Shown one piece after another: positions 46,442-54,556 of a DNA stretch of 64,000 bases (position 1 is the first letter of the stretch; each line of letters starts with the position of its first letter). The notes beneath the pieces were generated by a model, which saw nothing but the letters and a program-made list of their open reading frames with translations, was not told the DNA's origin and did no database searches. This DNA comes from Candidatus Defluviibacillus avedoerensis (GTDB taxonomy: Bacteria; Pseudomonadota; Gammaproteobacteria; Burkholderiales; Burkholderiaceae_C). Position numbers and translations under genes: made by a program. The stretch is from assembly GCA_016703665.1 (NCBI GenBank), contig JADJBS010000013.1:1-64000 (forward strand), written 5' to 3'.

Positions 46442-47695
46442 ATGTCTGTCTTGATTCTTGGCAGCGGTGTGATCGGGACCACCATGGCGTATTACTTGGC
46501 GCGGGAGGGCATTGCAGTCACCGTACTGGACCGCCAGCCCGCGCCCGCGCTGGAGACCAGCTACGGCAATGCGGGCGAGGTCTCGCCGGGGTATTCATCC
46601 CCCTGGGCCGGGCCTGGCGTGCCCGTCAAGGCGATTCAATGGCTGCTCATGCACCACAGTCCGCTGGTCATCAAACCGATGCTGGACCCGGCCATGTGGC
46701 GTTGGGGTCTGTCCATGCTGCGCAATTGCACCGAGGCGCGCTACAAGGTCAACAAGGCCCGCATGGTGCGCCTGGCCGAATACAGCCGCGACTGCATGGT
46801 GAGTTTGCGCGCAGAATCTGGCATTGCCTATGACCAGCGCATGCAAGGTACGCTGCAACTGTTTCGCACCCAGAAGCAGCTTGATGGCGTGGGCAAAGAC
46901 ATAGAAATCCTGAAAGACTACAACGTTCCGCACCAGGTGCTTGATCAATCGGGTTACTTGCAATATGAGCCCGCACTGGTGGATGTCAAAGAAAAGTTTG
47001 TCGGAGCCTTGCGCCTGCCGGGCGACGAAACGGGAGACTGTTTCAAGTTCACACAAAGTCTGGCCAAAATGGCCGAGGCCCACGGTGCCAAGTTCTGCTT
47101 TGGCGAGAACATCCAAAGCCTGACGCATCAGGGGCGGACCGTCACCGGCGTACGCACGGACAAAGGACTGCACCAGGCCGATCAGTACGTGCTTGCGCTG
47201 GGCAGCTATTCGCCCCAGCTACTCAAGCCCTTGGGGCTGGACATACCGGTCTATCCGGTCAAGGGGTACTCCATCACCGTGCCAATCACGAACGCCGTCA
47301 AGGCGCCTGAGTCCACCATCATGGACGAGACCCACAAGGTGGCAGTCACTCGCCTGGGTGACCGCATTCGCGTGGGCGGCACTGCACAGCTGTCTGGCTA
47401 CGACCTAGAGCTGGTCGAATCCCGCCGAAAAACGCTGGAGTTTGTGGTGACCGACCTGTTCCCCGAGGGGGGGGACGTGGCAAAGGCCGAGTTCTGGACC
47501 GGTCTACGCCCCATGACACCGGACGGCACGCCCATCATCGGTGAAACGGCCTACCGCAACCTGATGCTAAGCACAGGGCACGGCACCTTGGGATGGACGA
47601 TGGCTGCTGGCACGGGGCGCGTCATGGCCGATTTGGTGCAAGGGCGGCAACCGGATATCAGCATGGAGGGGCTCACAATGGCCCGCTACGCCTGA
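46442..47695 (+). CDS. dadA: D-amino acid dehydrogenase
   Basis: 417 residues. FAD-binding VLILGSGVIGTTMAYYLAREG and SYGNAGEVSPGYSSPWAGPG are typical of DadA, with a C-terminal RPMTPDGTPIIGET and STGHGTLGWTMAAGTGR. Oxidises D-amino acids to keto acids at the inner membrane. AAAGG lies 8 bases before the ATG. Preceded by a sigma54 promoter and TyrR-like boxes, so probably induced by amino acids, perhaps aromatic. Confidence 0.93.
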   Translation: MSVLILGSGVIGTTMAYYLAREGIAVTVLDRQPAPALETSYGNAGEVSPGYSSPWAGPGVPVKAIQWLLMHHSPLVIKPMLDPAMWRWGLSMLRNCTEARYKVNKARMVRLAEYSRDCMVSLRAESGIAYDQRMQGTLQLFRTQKQLDGVGKDIEILKDYNVPHQVLDQSGYLQYEPALVDVKEKFVGALRLPGDETGDCFKFTQSLAKMAEAHGAKFCFGENIQSLTHQGRTVTGVRTDKGLHQADQYVLALGSYSPQLLKPLGLDIPVYPVKGYSITVPITNAVKAPESTIMDETHKVAVTRLGDRIRVGGTAQLSGYDLELVESRRKTLEFVVTDLFPEGGDVAKAEFWTGLRPMTPDGTPIIGETAYRNLMLSTGHGTLGWTMAAGTGRVMADLVQGRQPDISMEGLTMARYA

Positions 47696-47729
47696 CCATC
47701 AGCTAAGTCGTGGGCGGTATAGTTGCTTG

Positions 47730-48449
47730 ATGCGTCAAATCGTTCTAGATACCGAAACCACAGGTCTTTCCGCCGAAGGCGGTGACCGCATCATCGAAAT
47801 AGGCTGTGTTGAATTGCAGAGGCGGCGCCTGACAGGCAACAACCTGCATTTTTACCTGAACCCTGAGCGCGATAGCCATGAAGAAGCGCTGAAGGTGCAC
47901 GGTATCAGCAATGAGTTCCTTAAGGACAAGCCCAAATTCGCTGAAGTGGTGGATGAACTGATTGCCTACCTGCAAGGCGCCGAAATCATTATCCACAACG
48001 CCTCGTTTGACGTCGGCTTCCTGAATAAGGAGCTGGAGCTGTGCAAGCGCAATGCCCTGCATCATCACGTGGCCACCGTAACCGACACGTTGGCGATGGC
48101 CAAGGCCATGTTTCCCGGCAAGCGCAACAGCCTTGATGCCCTGTGCGACAGGCTGGAAGTGGATAACTCAGGTCGGACTTTGCACGGCGCCTTGCTGGAC
48201 GCGGAGCTGCTGGCCGAGGTCTACATCAACATGACACGTGGGCAAAATGCCCTGCAAATTGACACAGTGGACGAGACCAATGCATTCGGCGCGGTGACCC
48301 GAGTGGATTTTTCGGGGTTGGACTTGATTGTGTTGCAGGCAAATACGGATGAGCTCACTGCCCACCAGGACATGCTGGCCCAGTTGGACAAGGCCAGCAA
48401 TGGCAAGACAGTCTGGCGAAAATACGACCCCAATCCCGTTGAGGTCTGA
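47730..48449 (+). CDS. dnaQ: DNA polymerase III epsilon subunit
   Basis: 239 residues. Exo I motif IVLDTETTGLS, Exo II HNASFDVGFLNKEL, and Exo III GRTLHGALLDAELLAEVY are intact. The C-terminal part that binds the polymerase alpha subunit is present. 3'-5' proofreading exonuclease of the replicase. An ATG at 47730 is chosen over a TTG one codon upstream. tRNA-Val follows 60 bases after. Confidence 0.94.
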   Translation: MRQIVLDTETTGLSAEGGDRIIEIGCVELQRRRLTGNNLHFYLNPERDSHEEALKVHGISNEFLKDKPKFAEVVDELIAYLQGAEIIIHNASFDVGFLNKELELCKRNALHHHVATVTDTLAMAKAMFPGKRNSLDALCDRLEVDNSGRTLHGALLDAELLAEVYINMTRGQNALQIDTVDETNAFGAVTRVDFSGLDLIVLQANTDELTAHQDMLAQLDKASNGKTVWRKYDPNPVEV

Positions 48450-48509
48450 CATGTGAGGGATGCGCGCAGAAAATATGCCATAATCGCAGGCTGCACGAAC
48501 ACGTGCAAT

Positions 48510-48584
48510 GGGAGATTAGCTCAGGGGTAGAGCACTGCATTCACACTGCAGGGGTCACAAGTTCGAAACTTGTATCTCCCACCA
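48510..48584 (+). tRNA. tRNA-Val, anticodon CAC
   Basis: 75 nt including CCA. Acceptor GGGAGAT pairs with ATCTCCC; the D-arm has AGCTCAGGGGTAGAGC; the anticodon stem is CTGCA/TGCAG with loop TTCACAC (anticodon CAC); the T-arm has ACAAGTTCGAAACTTGT. The 3' CCA is encoded. Confidence 0.95.
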
Positions 48585-48593
48585 ATAGAGACG

Positions 48594-48612
48594 AGGCCTG
48601 CGGGCCTTTTTT
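48594..48612 (+). terminator. Terminator of tRNA-Val
   Basis: aggcc-tgcg-ggcct stem followed by TTTTT, 10 bases after the tRNA. Confidence 0.75.
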
Positions 48613-48793
48613 CATTTCTGCTGGGTGTAATTTTCAGCAAGTTCACCCGAAAACCTTCTCTGCACTTGCTCAAGCGGCGTCAGGCGATAGAACTCATTGT
48701 CCGCGCCTAGCTTTGCGTGGCGGCCATGTTTGGCTGGGCGCGACCGCGCAACCAATTGCTTTGCGCTTGAAATTGAAAAAATCAACACCGAAT
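48613..48793. other. Gap between tRNA-Val and the tandem lux boxes
   Basis: No gene with a plausible start and ribosome-binding site on either strand. No repeat of the tRNA 3' end was found. This is where a leftward transcript from the lux boxes would run. Confidence 0.4.
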
Positions 48794-48813
48794 ACCTAGC
48801 AGCCTTACTAGGT
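48794..48813. promoter_or_regulatory. lux box 1 (tandem pair)
   Basis: ACCTAGCAGCCTTACTAGGT, a 20-bp element with perfect 6-bp arms ACCTAG/CTAGGT. The typical LuxR-type site length and ends. Confidence 0.8.
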
Positions 48814-48817
48814 GGGT

Positions 48818-48837
48818 ACCTATCCGTTTTACTAGGT
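48818..48837. promoter_or_regulatory. lux box 2 (tandem pair)
   Basis: ACCTATCCGTTTTACTAGGT, arms ACCTAT/CTAGGT, centred 24 bp from box 1. A TACATA -10-like hexamer lies at 48859-48864, which would give a rightward transcript antisense to luxR. Confidence 0.75.
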
Positions 48838-48894
48838 GTTGAGGCTATGAATCTTCATTACATATGCTTACACTGAAATCATGCTTTTCACCCC

Positions 48895-49604
48895 TCAATT
48901 AATCAAGCCCAATGCCACCGCTTTTGCGGCGACATGGGTGCGTGAGGTGACATCGAACTTGCGCAATATGTTGCCGGTATGGAAGGCAACGGTAGCCTCA
49001 GACAATTTCAGGATTTGGGAAATTTCCCATTGGTTCTTGCCAATGGCAATCCACTGCAGCACTTCCAACTCCCGCTTGGTCAGTTTGGGTGCTTGTGTTG
49101 ATTTGAAGTGTGAAACCGTGACTTTGCCTGCCGCCATGTGGGCCAAGCTCGAAAGCACCCGCGCACCACTGATCAACTCTTTGAGTTCTGCATCCAACAC
49201 AGGCTTGTCACGCGCAAAGCACATCATGGTCGACATGTTTTGGTCATGGAGCGGGATACAGAGGCCATATCCGATCCCATACGAGTGCGCTGTTTCCATT
49301 AGCGCAAAACTCTCCTTTGTATAAACCGAATCCGACCATACCAATGGCTTTGAACTACTTACACCGTGCCGAACAATCGGATCAACCTGTAAATAACCCT
49401 TCTCGCCGTACTCTTGTTCCCAACCGATAGGATAAGCACTGACTGCCCTTTGCTCCCTTGGCAACATTGGCGCATGAATTTGTACCGCTAATAAACATTT
49501 ATCAAAACCCAACACACTTGCTCCATGCGATATTCGTTTTAATAATTCATTTTCATTTTCGGCATCAAGAATACCTGAAAAAATTCGAGATTTGAAAGCA
49601 TCAT
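48895..49604 (-). pseudogene. luxR: LuxR-type acyl-homoserine-lactone receptor, frameshift near the 5' end
   Basis: About 236 residues after correction. The autoinducer-binding domain keeps the conserved Trp and Tyr of IGWEQEYGEKGYLQVDPIVRH, the Asp-Pro, and the Trp of KPLVWSDS. The C-terminal helix-turn-helix LTKRELEVLQWIAIGKNQWE and SEATVAFHTGNILRKF is intact. The only ATG start with a ribosome-binding site (GAGGTAATGATG, at 49604/49601) is out of frame. One extra base in the six-A run at 49578-49583 would give MMLSNLEFFSGILDAENENE joined to the rest. Without it, translation could start only at internal codons near 49515. Either a homopolymer sequencing error or a silenced receptor. Confidence 0.85.
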
Positions 49605-49629
49605 TACCTCGTTTCTACGGCTTTATATT

Positions 49630-50058
49630 ATGATAAATAATCCAAAAATCTTGATGCCTGAATCGTTCAAGAACACTGGTTCTTGGTTTTTAGATTTTCA
49701 GATCCAAATAACAGAGAAACAGCTTGAATCGATGGAATTCCAGCATTTGTTTACGATATTGGATGATCAAGTATTAGCTGACGCGCCGATCAATGCCTCT
49801 TTTGCAGGCGTCGCAGAGTGGACATCCATGGTAGGCGACCGCGAATTGACCCTCGGGTGGGACTGGTATATCTGCAAACATACTGGCGAAGTGCATGTGT
49901 TGGACCTTGTGCAACCACGGGGCAACCTGAAATTGATCGAAGTTTGGGGTGATCCGTGTTCCGAACATCGGCAGGCCAGTATTTGCAAAGATCGCCTTTT
50001 ACAAAACTTCTGGCATGCTGAAGTCTACATCGCATGCCCACGTCCGACGCTGATGTAA
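49630..50058 (+). CDS. DUF4902-like protein between luxR and luxI
   Basis: 142 residues, soluble, with two Cys-containing stretches (WYICKHTGEVHVLDL and DPCSEHRQASICKDRLL). It resembles the DUF4902 proteins that sit between luxI and luxR genes in Burkholderia-type loci; I cannot verify this by search. Only 25 bp separate it from the divergent luxR start. A modulator of the quorum circuit is the natural guess. It begins in A+T-rich sequence. Confidence 0.55.
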   Translation: MINNPKILMPESFKNTGSWFLDFQIQITEKQLESMEFQHLFTILDDQVLADAPINASFAGVAEWTSMVGDRELTLGWDWYICKHTGEVHVLDLVQPRGNLKLIEVWGDPCSEHRQASICKDRLLQNFWHAEVYIACPRPTLM

Positions 50059-50095
50059 TCTGCCGACGGCGTAACACATTTCAAAGGGTTCAAAA

Positions 50096-50115
50096 ACCTA
50101 TCTACCTTGCTAGTG
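50096..50115 (+). promoter_or_regulatory. lux box upstream of luxI
   Basis: ACCTATCTACCTTGCTAGTG, matching the tandem boxes at the arms (ACCTAT/CTAGTG, one arm base off). Centred about 62 bp before the luxI ATG, so it fits activation of luxI by its receptor. Confidence 0.75.
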
Positions 50116-50167
50116 TTCACGGCTTCTGTAAATCAGTAAGTTACTGAGATACATGGGAAGCAGCAAG

Positions 50168-50776
50168 ATGAACACTTCAAGAGACATCACGATTTCGTTG
50201 GACCATTTGACCCAAATGTCGCCCAGTGACCAATCTGGAATCTTCGAATTACGGAAGAATGTCTTCTCTGACCGTCTTGGCTGGGCCGTCCAGTGTGTGG
50301 ACGGGCTAGAGCGCGACGAGTTCGACTCGCTCCCCGAAAACGTCTATGTCTACGGCAAAGCAAACGATGAGGTTCTAGCCTGCGTTCGTCTGATGCCGAC
50401 CACCGGGAAATATATGCTGCGCGATGTTTTTCCCGAGTTACTGGGTGGACAACCCGCGCCCTGTTCAGCCGACATTTGGGAATTGAGCCGCCTCGCCATT
50501 GCAACAAATAAGGCCATGACCAACACAGCGTCATTTGGTCCCGTTGCCAAGTCGCTGTTGGTTGAAATGGCTCATTTTGCCAAGGAACATCGTATTTCCC
50601 AATACATCGCTGTCACGACCTATGCCGTCGAACGACTGTTTCGATCACAAGGTGTGACACTTCAGCGCCTGGGGCGCCCCTTGCAAATGGGCGTCGTGGT
50701 AGCTGTTGCCTGCGTCGTCCATATGGACCAGAACACCTATCGAGTCGTTGGTGTAGAACCACCGCCAATGCATTAA
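50168..50776 (+). CDS. luxI: Acyl-homoserine-lactone synthase
   Basis: 202 residues from ATG 50168, chosen over 50153 because GGGAAG lies 7 bases before it. LuxI signature residues: Arg and Phe in ELRKNVFSDRLGW, Trp after, Asp in GLERDEFDS, Arg in ACVRLMPTTGKYMLRDVFPEL, and Glu/Arg in WELSRLAI. Makes acyl-homoserine lactone from SAM and acyl-ACP. Acyl length not predictable with confidence. Followed after 24 bases by the kinase-like gene. Confidence 0.92.
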   Translation: MNTSRDITISLDHLTQMSPSDQSGIFELRKNVFSDRLGWAVQCVDGLERDEFDSLPENVYVYGKANDEVLACVRLMPTTGKYMLRDVFPELLGGQPAPCSADIWELSRLAIATNKAMTNTASFGPVAKSLLVEMAHFAKEHRISQYIAVTTYAVERLFRSQGVTLQRLGRPLQMGVVVAVACVVHMDQNTYRVVGVEPPPMH

Positions 50777-50800
50777 CGTCAGCGCTTTCAAGCGAGCAAT

Positions 50801-52204
50801 ATGACAACCAAATCCATCTCAAATGCCCAACGTGTGACTTGGTTTTTTCATATCGCCCATTGTTTTTTTAATTTGATACGAAATAACTCACTACCAAGGT
50901 ATCCGCTCGAACCGATTCTACAAACTTCAGCGACCAGATTAAAAACCATTGCCATATTCATGGTTATCGCTCAACCGGTTACATTTATTATCTGGGCGCT
51001 TGCCGTCCCTCAGCCATTCGATAATATATGGCTAAGAATGGCACTTTCGCTATTGCCAACAGTTATTTTAATAGAAAAAATTTCAAAAAATCCTGATTCT
51101 CAATTAACTGAGCTTGTTTGTTGTTTAATATTTTGGATTGAATTACCGGTATTCTTCTTTTTTATGTATCTGGCAAATGGAGGTAACAATGAATGGTTGG
51201 TCAGCATCTGCTGCATGGTGCTGATTTATTATCATATTGTGGACTGGCGAATTGCCACAGTCGGCGTGACGGTCGGATTTGTATTTGCAAAGGTGCTGCA
51301 AGCCTCCTTTGACCTGCACTTACCACAGGTTTCTTCGCCGCCTATGGCCTCCCATGCAATGCTTGTAGGTTTTTGCTGGATGGCCGCGCTTGCGCTGGGT
51401 GCATCTGCCGCCAACATGCGGCGCGAGCACCTCAAGCACATTAAGAACACCATGGTGATCATAGCGAACAACCTGAGGACTCCGTTGACGATTGCGCAAA
51501 ACATATCGAGCACCTTGCTGGATGCGGCGATTGAAGAACATAAGCGTTTGCCATCGGAGTTCACCGCTCAGGTTGACAGATTGGCCAGTCGTCTGATCTC
51601 AACGACGAAATTGACAACCAATGTTCTTGATACACAAATCGTGAATGTGGGTGTCCAACAGGCCCCCCCAACCAAAGGAGATACGCTGATCTCAGCGCTG
51701 GATCTGACCAACGAAGTTGTCGGTAGCTACCCTTTCGCTATGCCAATGGACCGTCAATGCGTGCGAATCGTGGCTCACTGCGACTTCACTTTTCTTGGCT
51801 CATTTCCGCAGTTTTCGCAAGTTCTGAGCAACTTGATCAGTAACTCGGCGAGCGCGATCCGTCAGGTGCGCCGTGAAATCCATCCAGGCGATCTCCAGAT
51901 CATCATTGAAAGCGTCAACGCCTATACAGGCCAAATACGGGTCATTGATCACGGCAATGGAATCCCGGGTGAGATCATCAAAAAGGTATTTGACCCCTTG
52001 TTTACGACCAAGTCTGGGGGACTGGGTTTGGGTTTGACATATTGCAAAATGGTCGTTGAAGCGACCGGGGGGACTGTTTCGATTGAATCGAATCCGAATA
52101 CCCGGCAAACAATTGCAACCGTTTCTGTCCCCATAAGCGCATCCGTCGACATTGGCTTTCCATACGTCAGCTACGGCGGTGCCGGGATGCGACATCTAGT
52201 CTAA
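50801..52204 (+). CDS. Membrane sensor-kinase-like protein lacking the phospho-acceptor His
   Basis: 467 residues. Six or so membrane segments (about 45-210) resemble the sensor part of CqsS/LqsS-type quorum kinases. Then a dimerisation helix pair and an HATPase domain with N box SQVLSNLISNSASAI, G1 VIDHGNGIPG and G2 GGLGLGLTYC. The expected H-box HE-RTPL reads IANNLRTPLTI: Asn replaces the His and the following Glu. ATP-binding motifs look intact. It may act as a pseudokinase or phosphatase, or signal by protein contact. Cotranscribed with luxI. The 5' half is A+T-rich. No response regulator lies next to it. Confidence 0.75.
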   Translation: MTTKSISNAQRVTWFFHIAHCFFNLIRNNSLPRYPLEPILQTSATRLKTIAIFMVIAQPVTFIIWALAVPQPFDNIWLRMALSLLPTVILIEKISKNPDSQLTELVCCLIFWIELPVFFFFMYLANGGNNEWLVSICCMVLIYYHIVDWRIATVGVTVGFVFAKVLQASFDLHLPQVSSPPMASHAMLVGFCWMAALALGASAANMRREHLKHIKNTMVIIANNLRTPLTIAQNISSTLLDAAIEEHKRLPSEFTAQVDRLASRLISTTKLTTNVLDTQIVNVGVQQAPPTKGDTLISALDLTNEVVGSYPFAMPMDRQCVRIVAHCDFTFLGSFPQFSQVLSNLISNSASAIRQVRREIHPGDLQIIIESVNAYTGQIRVIDHGNGIPGEIIKKVFDPLFTTKSGGLGLGLTYCKMVVEATGGTVSIESNPNTRQTIATVSVPISASVDIGFPYVSYGGAGMRHLV

Positions 52205-52434
52205 ACCCAGGCTTTGGTCGCGGCGTTTTGAAGGGCGTCGTCAACCTGGAGCAAGCGCGCACGCACCGCATCAAGGGGGCCTGTGGAGGCTAGCCTTGCG
52301 GCGTCGATTAACAGAAACTCAATGCGGACGATGCGTTTGATCATCTTTGCAGTTTGGACAAAATTTGCATGACCGTCAGTGATGCGAATCACAATGCTGA
52401 GCCTGAAGTACTTCATTTGTATGAGGCATCCCAA
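52201..52434 (-). CDS. Possible small protein, convergent with the kinase-like gene
   Basis: Up to 77 residues; a shorter start (MIKRIVRIEFLLIDAARLAS) gives 47. The C-terminal part (DAVRARLLQVDDALQNAATKAWV) looks like a real amphipathic helix pair, but there is no recognised family and the stop overlaps the 3' end of the neighbouring gene by 4 bp. It may be spurious. Confidence 0.25.
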   Translation of the reverse strand: MGCLIQMKYFRLSIVIRITDGHANFVQTAKMIKRIVRIEFLLIDAARLASTGPLDAVRARLLQVDDALQNAATKAWV

Positions 52435-52491
52435 GTCTGGGGCGCATCATATCTACTGCTTGGAATCGACCCCGTGTGCCATCATTCGGTC

Positions 52492-53034
52492 ATGCCGCTA
52501 ACTGATTCCATTTGTTCCTGGGGTCGGCGCCTTATCCCTGTCGCCGTGGTTTTGATTGCTGCCTGTGGATCAACGCCGCCAGCGACGCGCCCCTCTATTC
52601 CAGAGCCCACGCATCAGCGGGGTGAAGTGCTACCGCCATCCACTGTGACATCTCGGCTAAGCCCCCAGCAGGCTACCGATGTCACGATCTACGCGATTGG
52701 CTTGGTCGGCACCCCGTACCGCTTTGGGGGCAATACGCCCGAAAGTGGGTTTGATTGCAGTGGTTTGATTGGACATGTGTACCAGACAAGGGCTGCTGTC
52801 ATCACGCCACGCACGGTTTCCCGCCTTCAAAACTGGGGGCAATCTGTGCCGGTGAATGAAGTGCGTTCGGGAGATTTGGTCATTTTTACTCAGCGTGGCG
52901 TTGTCAACCATGCGGGCATTTATGTCGGGGAGAATCGTTTTGTGCATGCGCCGTCCACTGGCGGCACGGTGCGGCTCGATTCCTTGAACTCGAAATACTG
53001 GGCGCAACAGAAAGTGGCCTATCGGCGTCCTTGA
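52492..53034 (+). CDS. NlpC/P60 (C40) cell-wall hydrolase, lipoprotein
   Basis: 180 residues from ATG 52492. The lipobox VLIAACGS gives a lipoprotein signal. The C40 peptidase domain has catalytic Cys in GFDCSGLIGHVYQ, His in VVNHAGIYVG and a following His in RFVHAPSTGG. Cleaves peptidoglycan stem peptides. An upstream in-frame ATG at 52354 is ignored as the signal peptide should be N-terminal. Separate from the transporter genes downstream. Confidence 0.9.
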   Translation: MPLTDSICSWGRRLIPVAVVLIAACGSTPPATRPSIPEPTHQRGEVLPPSTVTSRLSPQQATDVTIYAIGLVGTPYRFGGNTPESGFDCSGLIGHVYQTRAAVITPRTVSRLQNWGQSVPVNEVRSGDLVIFTQRGVVNHAGIYVGENRFVHAPSTGGTVRLDSLNSKYWAQQKVAYRRP

Positions 53035-53046
53035 GGTGATCTCATT

Positions 53047-53068
53047 GCTATGCAGGTCATTTCATAGC
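53047..53068. promoter_or_regulatory. ModE-like dyad before tupB
   Basis: GCTATG-10-CATAGC, perfect 6-bp arms, 54-75 bp before tupB. The half-sites resemble the operator between modA and modE (arms TCGCTAT/ATAGCGA) with one extra base of spacing. Confidence 0.45.
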
Positions 53069-53121
53069 TCGTCAATACCCTGTCATCAAGGCACCAAACG
53101 CGGCTACCATCGCCGCAGTTT

Positions 53122-53850
53122 ATGAACAGCATCTCGGCCAGCGCGTTAGCTGCCTGGCAACTCATTTCTGCAGGGGATTCCAGCCTTTGGGCCGTTGTTG
53201 TGCGCTCGCTCTCGGTGAGCGCATGTGCGTGCCTGTTGGCGTGTAGCGCAGGGCTGGTGCTGGGCGCATGGCTGGGGACGGCACGGTTCACTGGGCGAGG
53301 GGGGGTGTTGACCCTTCTGAACACCTTGCTGGCGCTCCCATCGGTCGTCGTGGGCTTGCTGGTTTACCTGCTGCTGTCGCGCTCTGGCCCTTTGGGTTTT
53401 TTGGGCTGGTTGTTTTCATTCAAGGCCATGGTGGTGGCTCAAGCCATTTTGGTCCTGCCCATGGTGATGGCACTCACCCGCCAGACAGTGGAGGATGCAG
53501 AAAATACCCATGGCGAACAGCTTCGCTCGCTTGGCGCCAAGCCGCTCTTGCGTAGCTTGATCCTGGCGTGGGACGAGCGGTTTGCGTTGCTCATGGTGCT
53601 GATCACTGCATTCGGACGGGCGGTGTCTGAAGTGGGGGCCGTGATGGTGGTAGGGGGCAATATCGAGGGCTTTACCCGCGTGATGACCACCTCCATTGCG
53701 CTGGAAACCAGCAAAGGCGACTTACCCCTGGCCTTGGGGCTTGGCATGATTTTGCTGACCCTGGTTTTACTGCTGAATGCACTCATCACCCTTTTGCGAC
53801 GCTGGCGTGAGCGTGCCGATCAGGTGCTCACCTTGGGTGTTGCCGCATGA
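53122..53850 (+). CDS. tupB: Tungstate-type ABC transporter, permease
   Basis: 242 residues, five to six hydrophobic segments. EAA-type loop GEQLRSLGAKPLLRSLILAW and the preceding TLLALPSVVVGLLVYLLLSRSG resemble TupB/ModB permeases; SEVGAVMVVGGNIEGFTRVMTT is typical of the tungstate group. The stop overlaps the ATP-binding subunit start (ATGA). Imports an oxyanion; tungstate by context. Confidence 0.85.
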   Translation: MNSISASALAAWQLISAGDSSLWAVVVRSLSVSACACLLACSAGLVLGAWLGTARFTGRGGVLTLLNTLLALPSVVVGLLVYLLLSRSGPLGFLGWLFSFKAMVVAQAILVLPMVMALTRQTVEDAENTHGEQLRSLGAKPLLRSLILAWDERFALLMVLITAFGRAVSEVGAVMVVGGNIEGFTRVMTTSIALETSKGDLPLALGLGMILLTLVLLLNALITLLRRWRERADQVLTLGVAA

Positions 53851-54556
53851 CGCGGTCTTCCCCCGTGTTTTCCTGCCAGGCCGTTGACCTGCGTTTTGGT
53901 GCTGTCCACGCTTTGAGGGCGGTCAATCTGCAGATTGGGCGCGGTGAGCGGGTGGCGCTGGTTGGGGCTAACGGCAGCGGCAAGAGCAGTTTGCTGCGAC
54001 TGTTCCATGGCCTGGTGAAACCCACGGCCGGGCTCCTGAACCGCGATACTTCCATTCGCCAGGCAATGCTGTTTCAGCGGCCACACATGTTGCGGGCGTC
54101 GGCCGCCAACAATGTCGCCATCGGTTTGTGGATTCAGGGCTTGTCCTGGCGCGAAGCGAATGAGCGGGCGCTGCTCGCGCTGGCACGCGTGGGCCTGGCA
54201 GATCAGGCCAAGCGAGCTGCCCGAGCCATGTCTGGCGGCCAAATGCAGCGCTTGGCGCTGGCCCTAGCCTGGAGTATGAAACCCGATGTCTTGTTGCTGG
54301 ATGAGTCGACAGCCAGCCTGGACCCACACGCCAAGCGCGAGGTGGAACGCCTGATGGAAGATCTGGCAGCCGACGGCATCGGCCTGGTGTTTGCCAGTCA
54401 TAACTTAGGCCAGGTCAAGCGCTTGGCAGACCGGGTGCTGTACCTGGAGCGTGGGCAGGTGTTGGTGGATTTGCCCGTTGCCGATTTTTTGATGCGGATC
54501 GGCTTGAGGAAGTGTCAACCGAAGCATCGTTGTTTGTTAAAGGAGAGCGGATATGA
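53847..54556 (+). pseudogene. tupC: Tungstate-type ABC transporter, ATP-binding protein, frameshift near the C-terminus
   Basis: Walker A VGANGSGKSSLLRLFHG near 42, signature AMSGGQMQRLALALAW, and Walker B DVLLLDESTASLDPH are intact. As read, the ORF runs on to 54704, overlapping tupA by about 150 bp, with an unlikely Cys-rich tail. One added base in the six-T run at 54485-54490 gives the tail DADRLEEVSTEASLFVKGERI and a stop at 54556 that overlaps the tupA ATG (ATGA). A complete 236-residue protein is therefore more likely, with the shift a sequencing error or a mild C-terminal change. ATP-driven uptake of tungstate (or molybdate). Confidence 0.8.

Noticed and set aside
48510..48584. tRNA-Val as attachment site of a prophage or integrative element
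   Set aside because: No integrase gene nearby and no repeat of the tRNA 3' end found in the window.
48881..49324. 147-codon ORF antisense to luxR, just downstream of the tandem lux boxes
   Set aside because: No ribosome-binding site, composition of an antisense shadow and no recognisable domain. The transcript may be real, but I do not call a protein.
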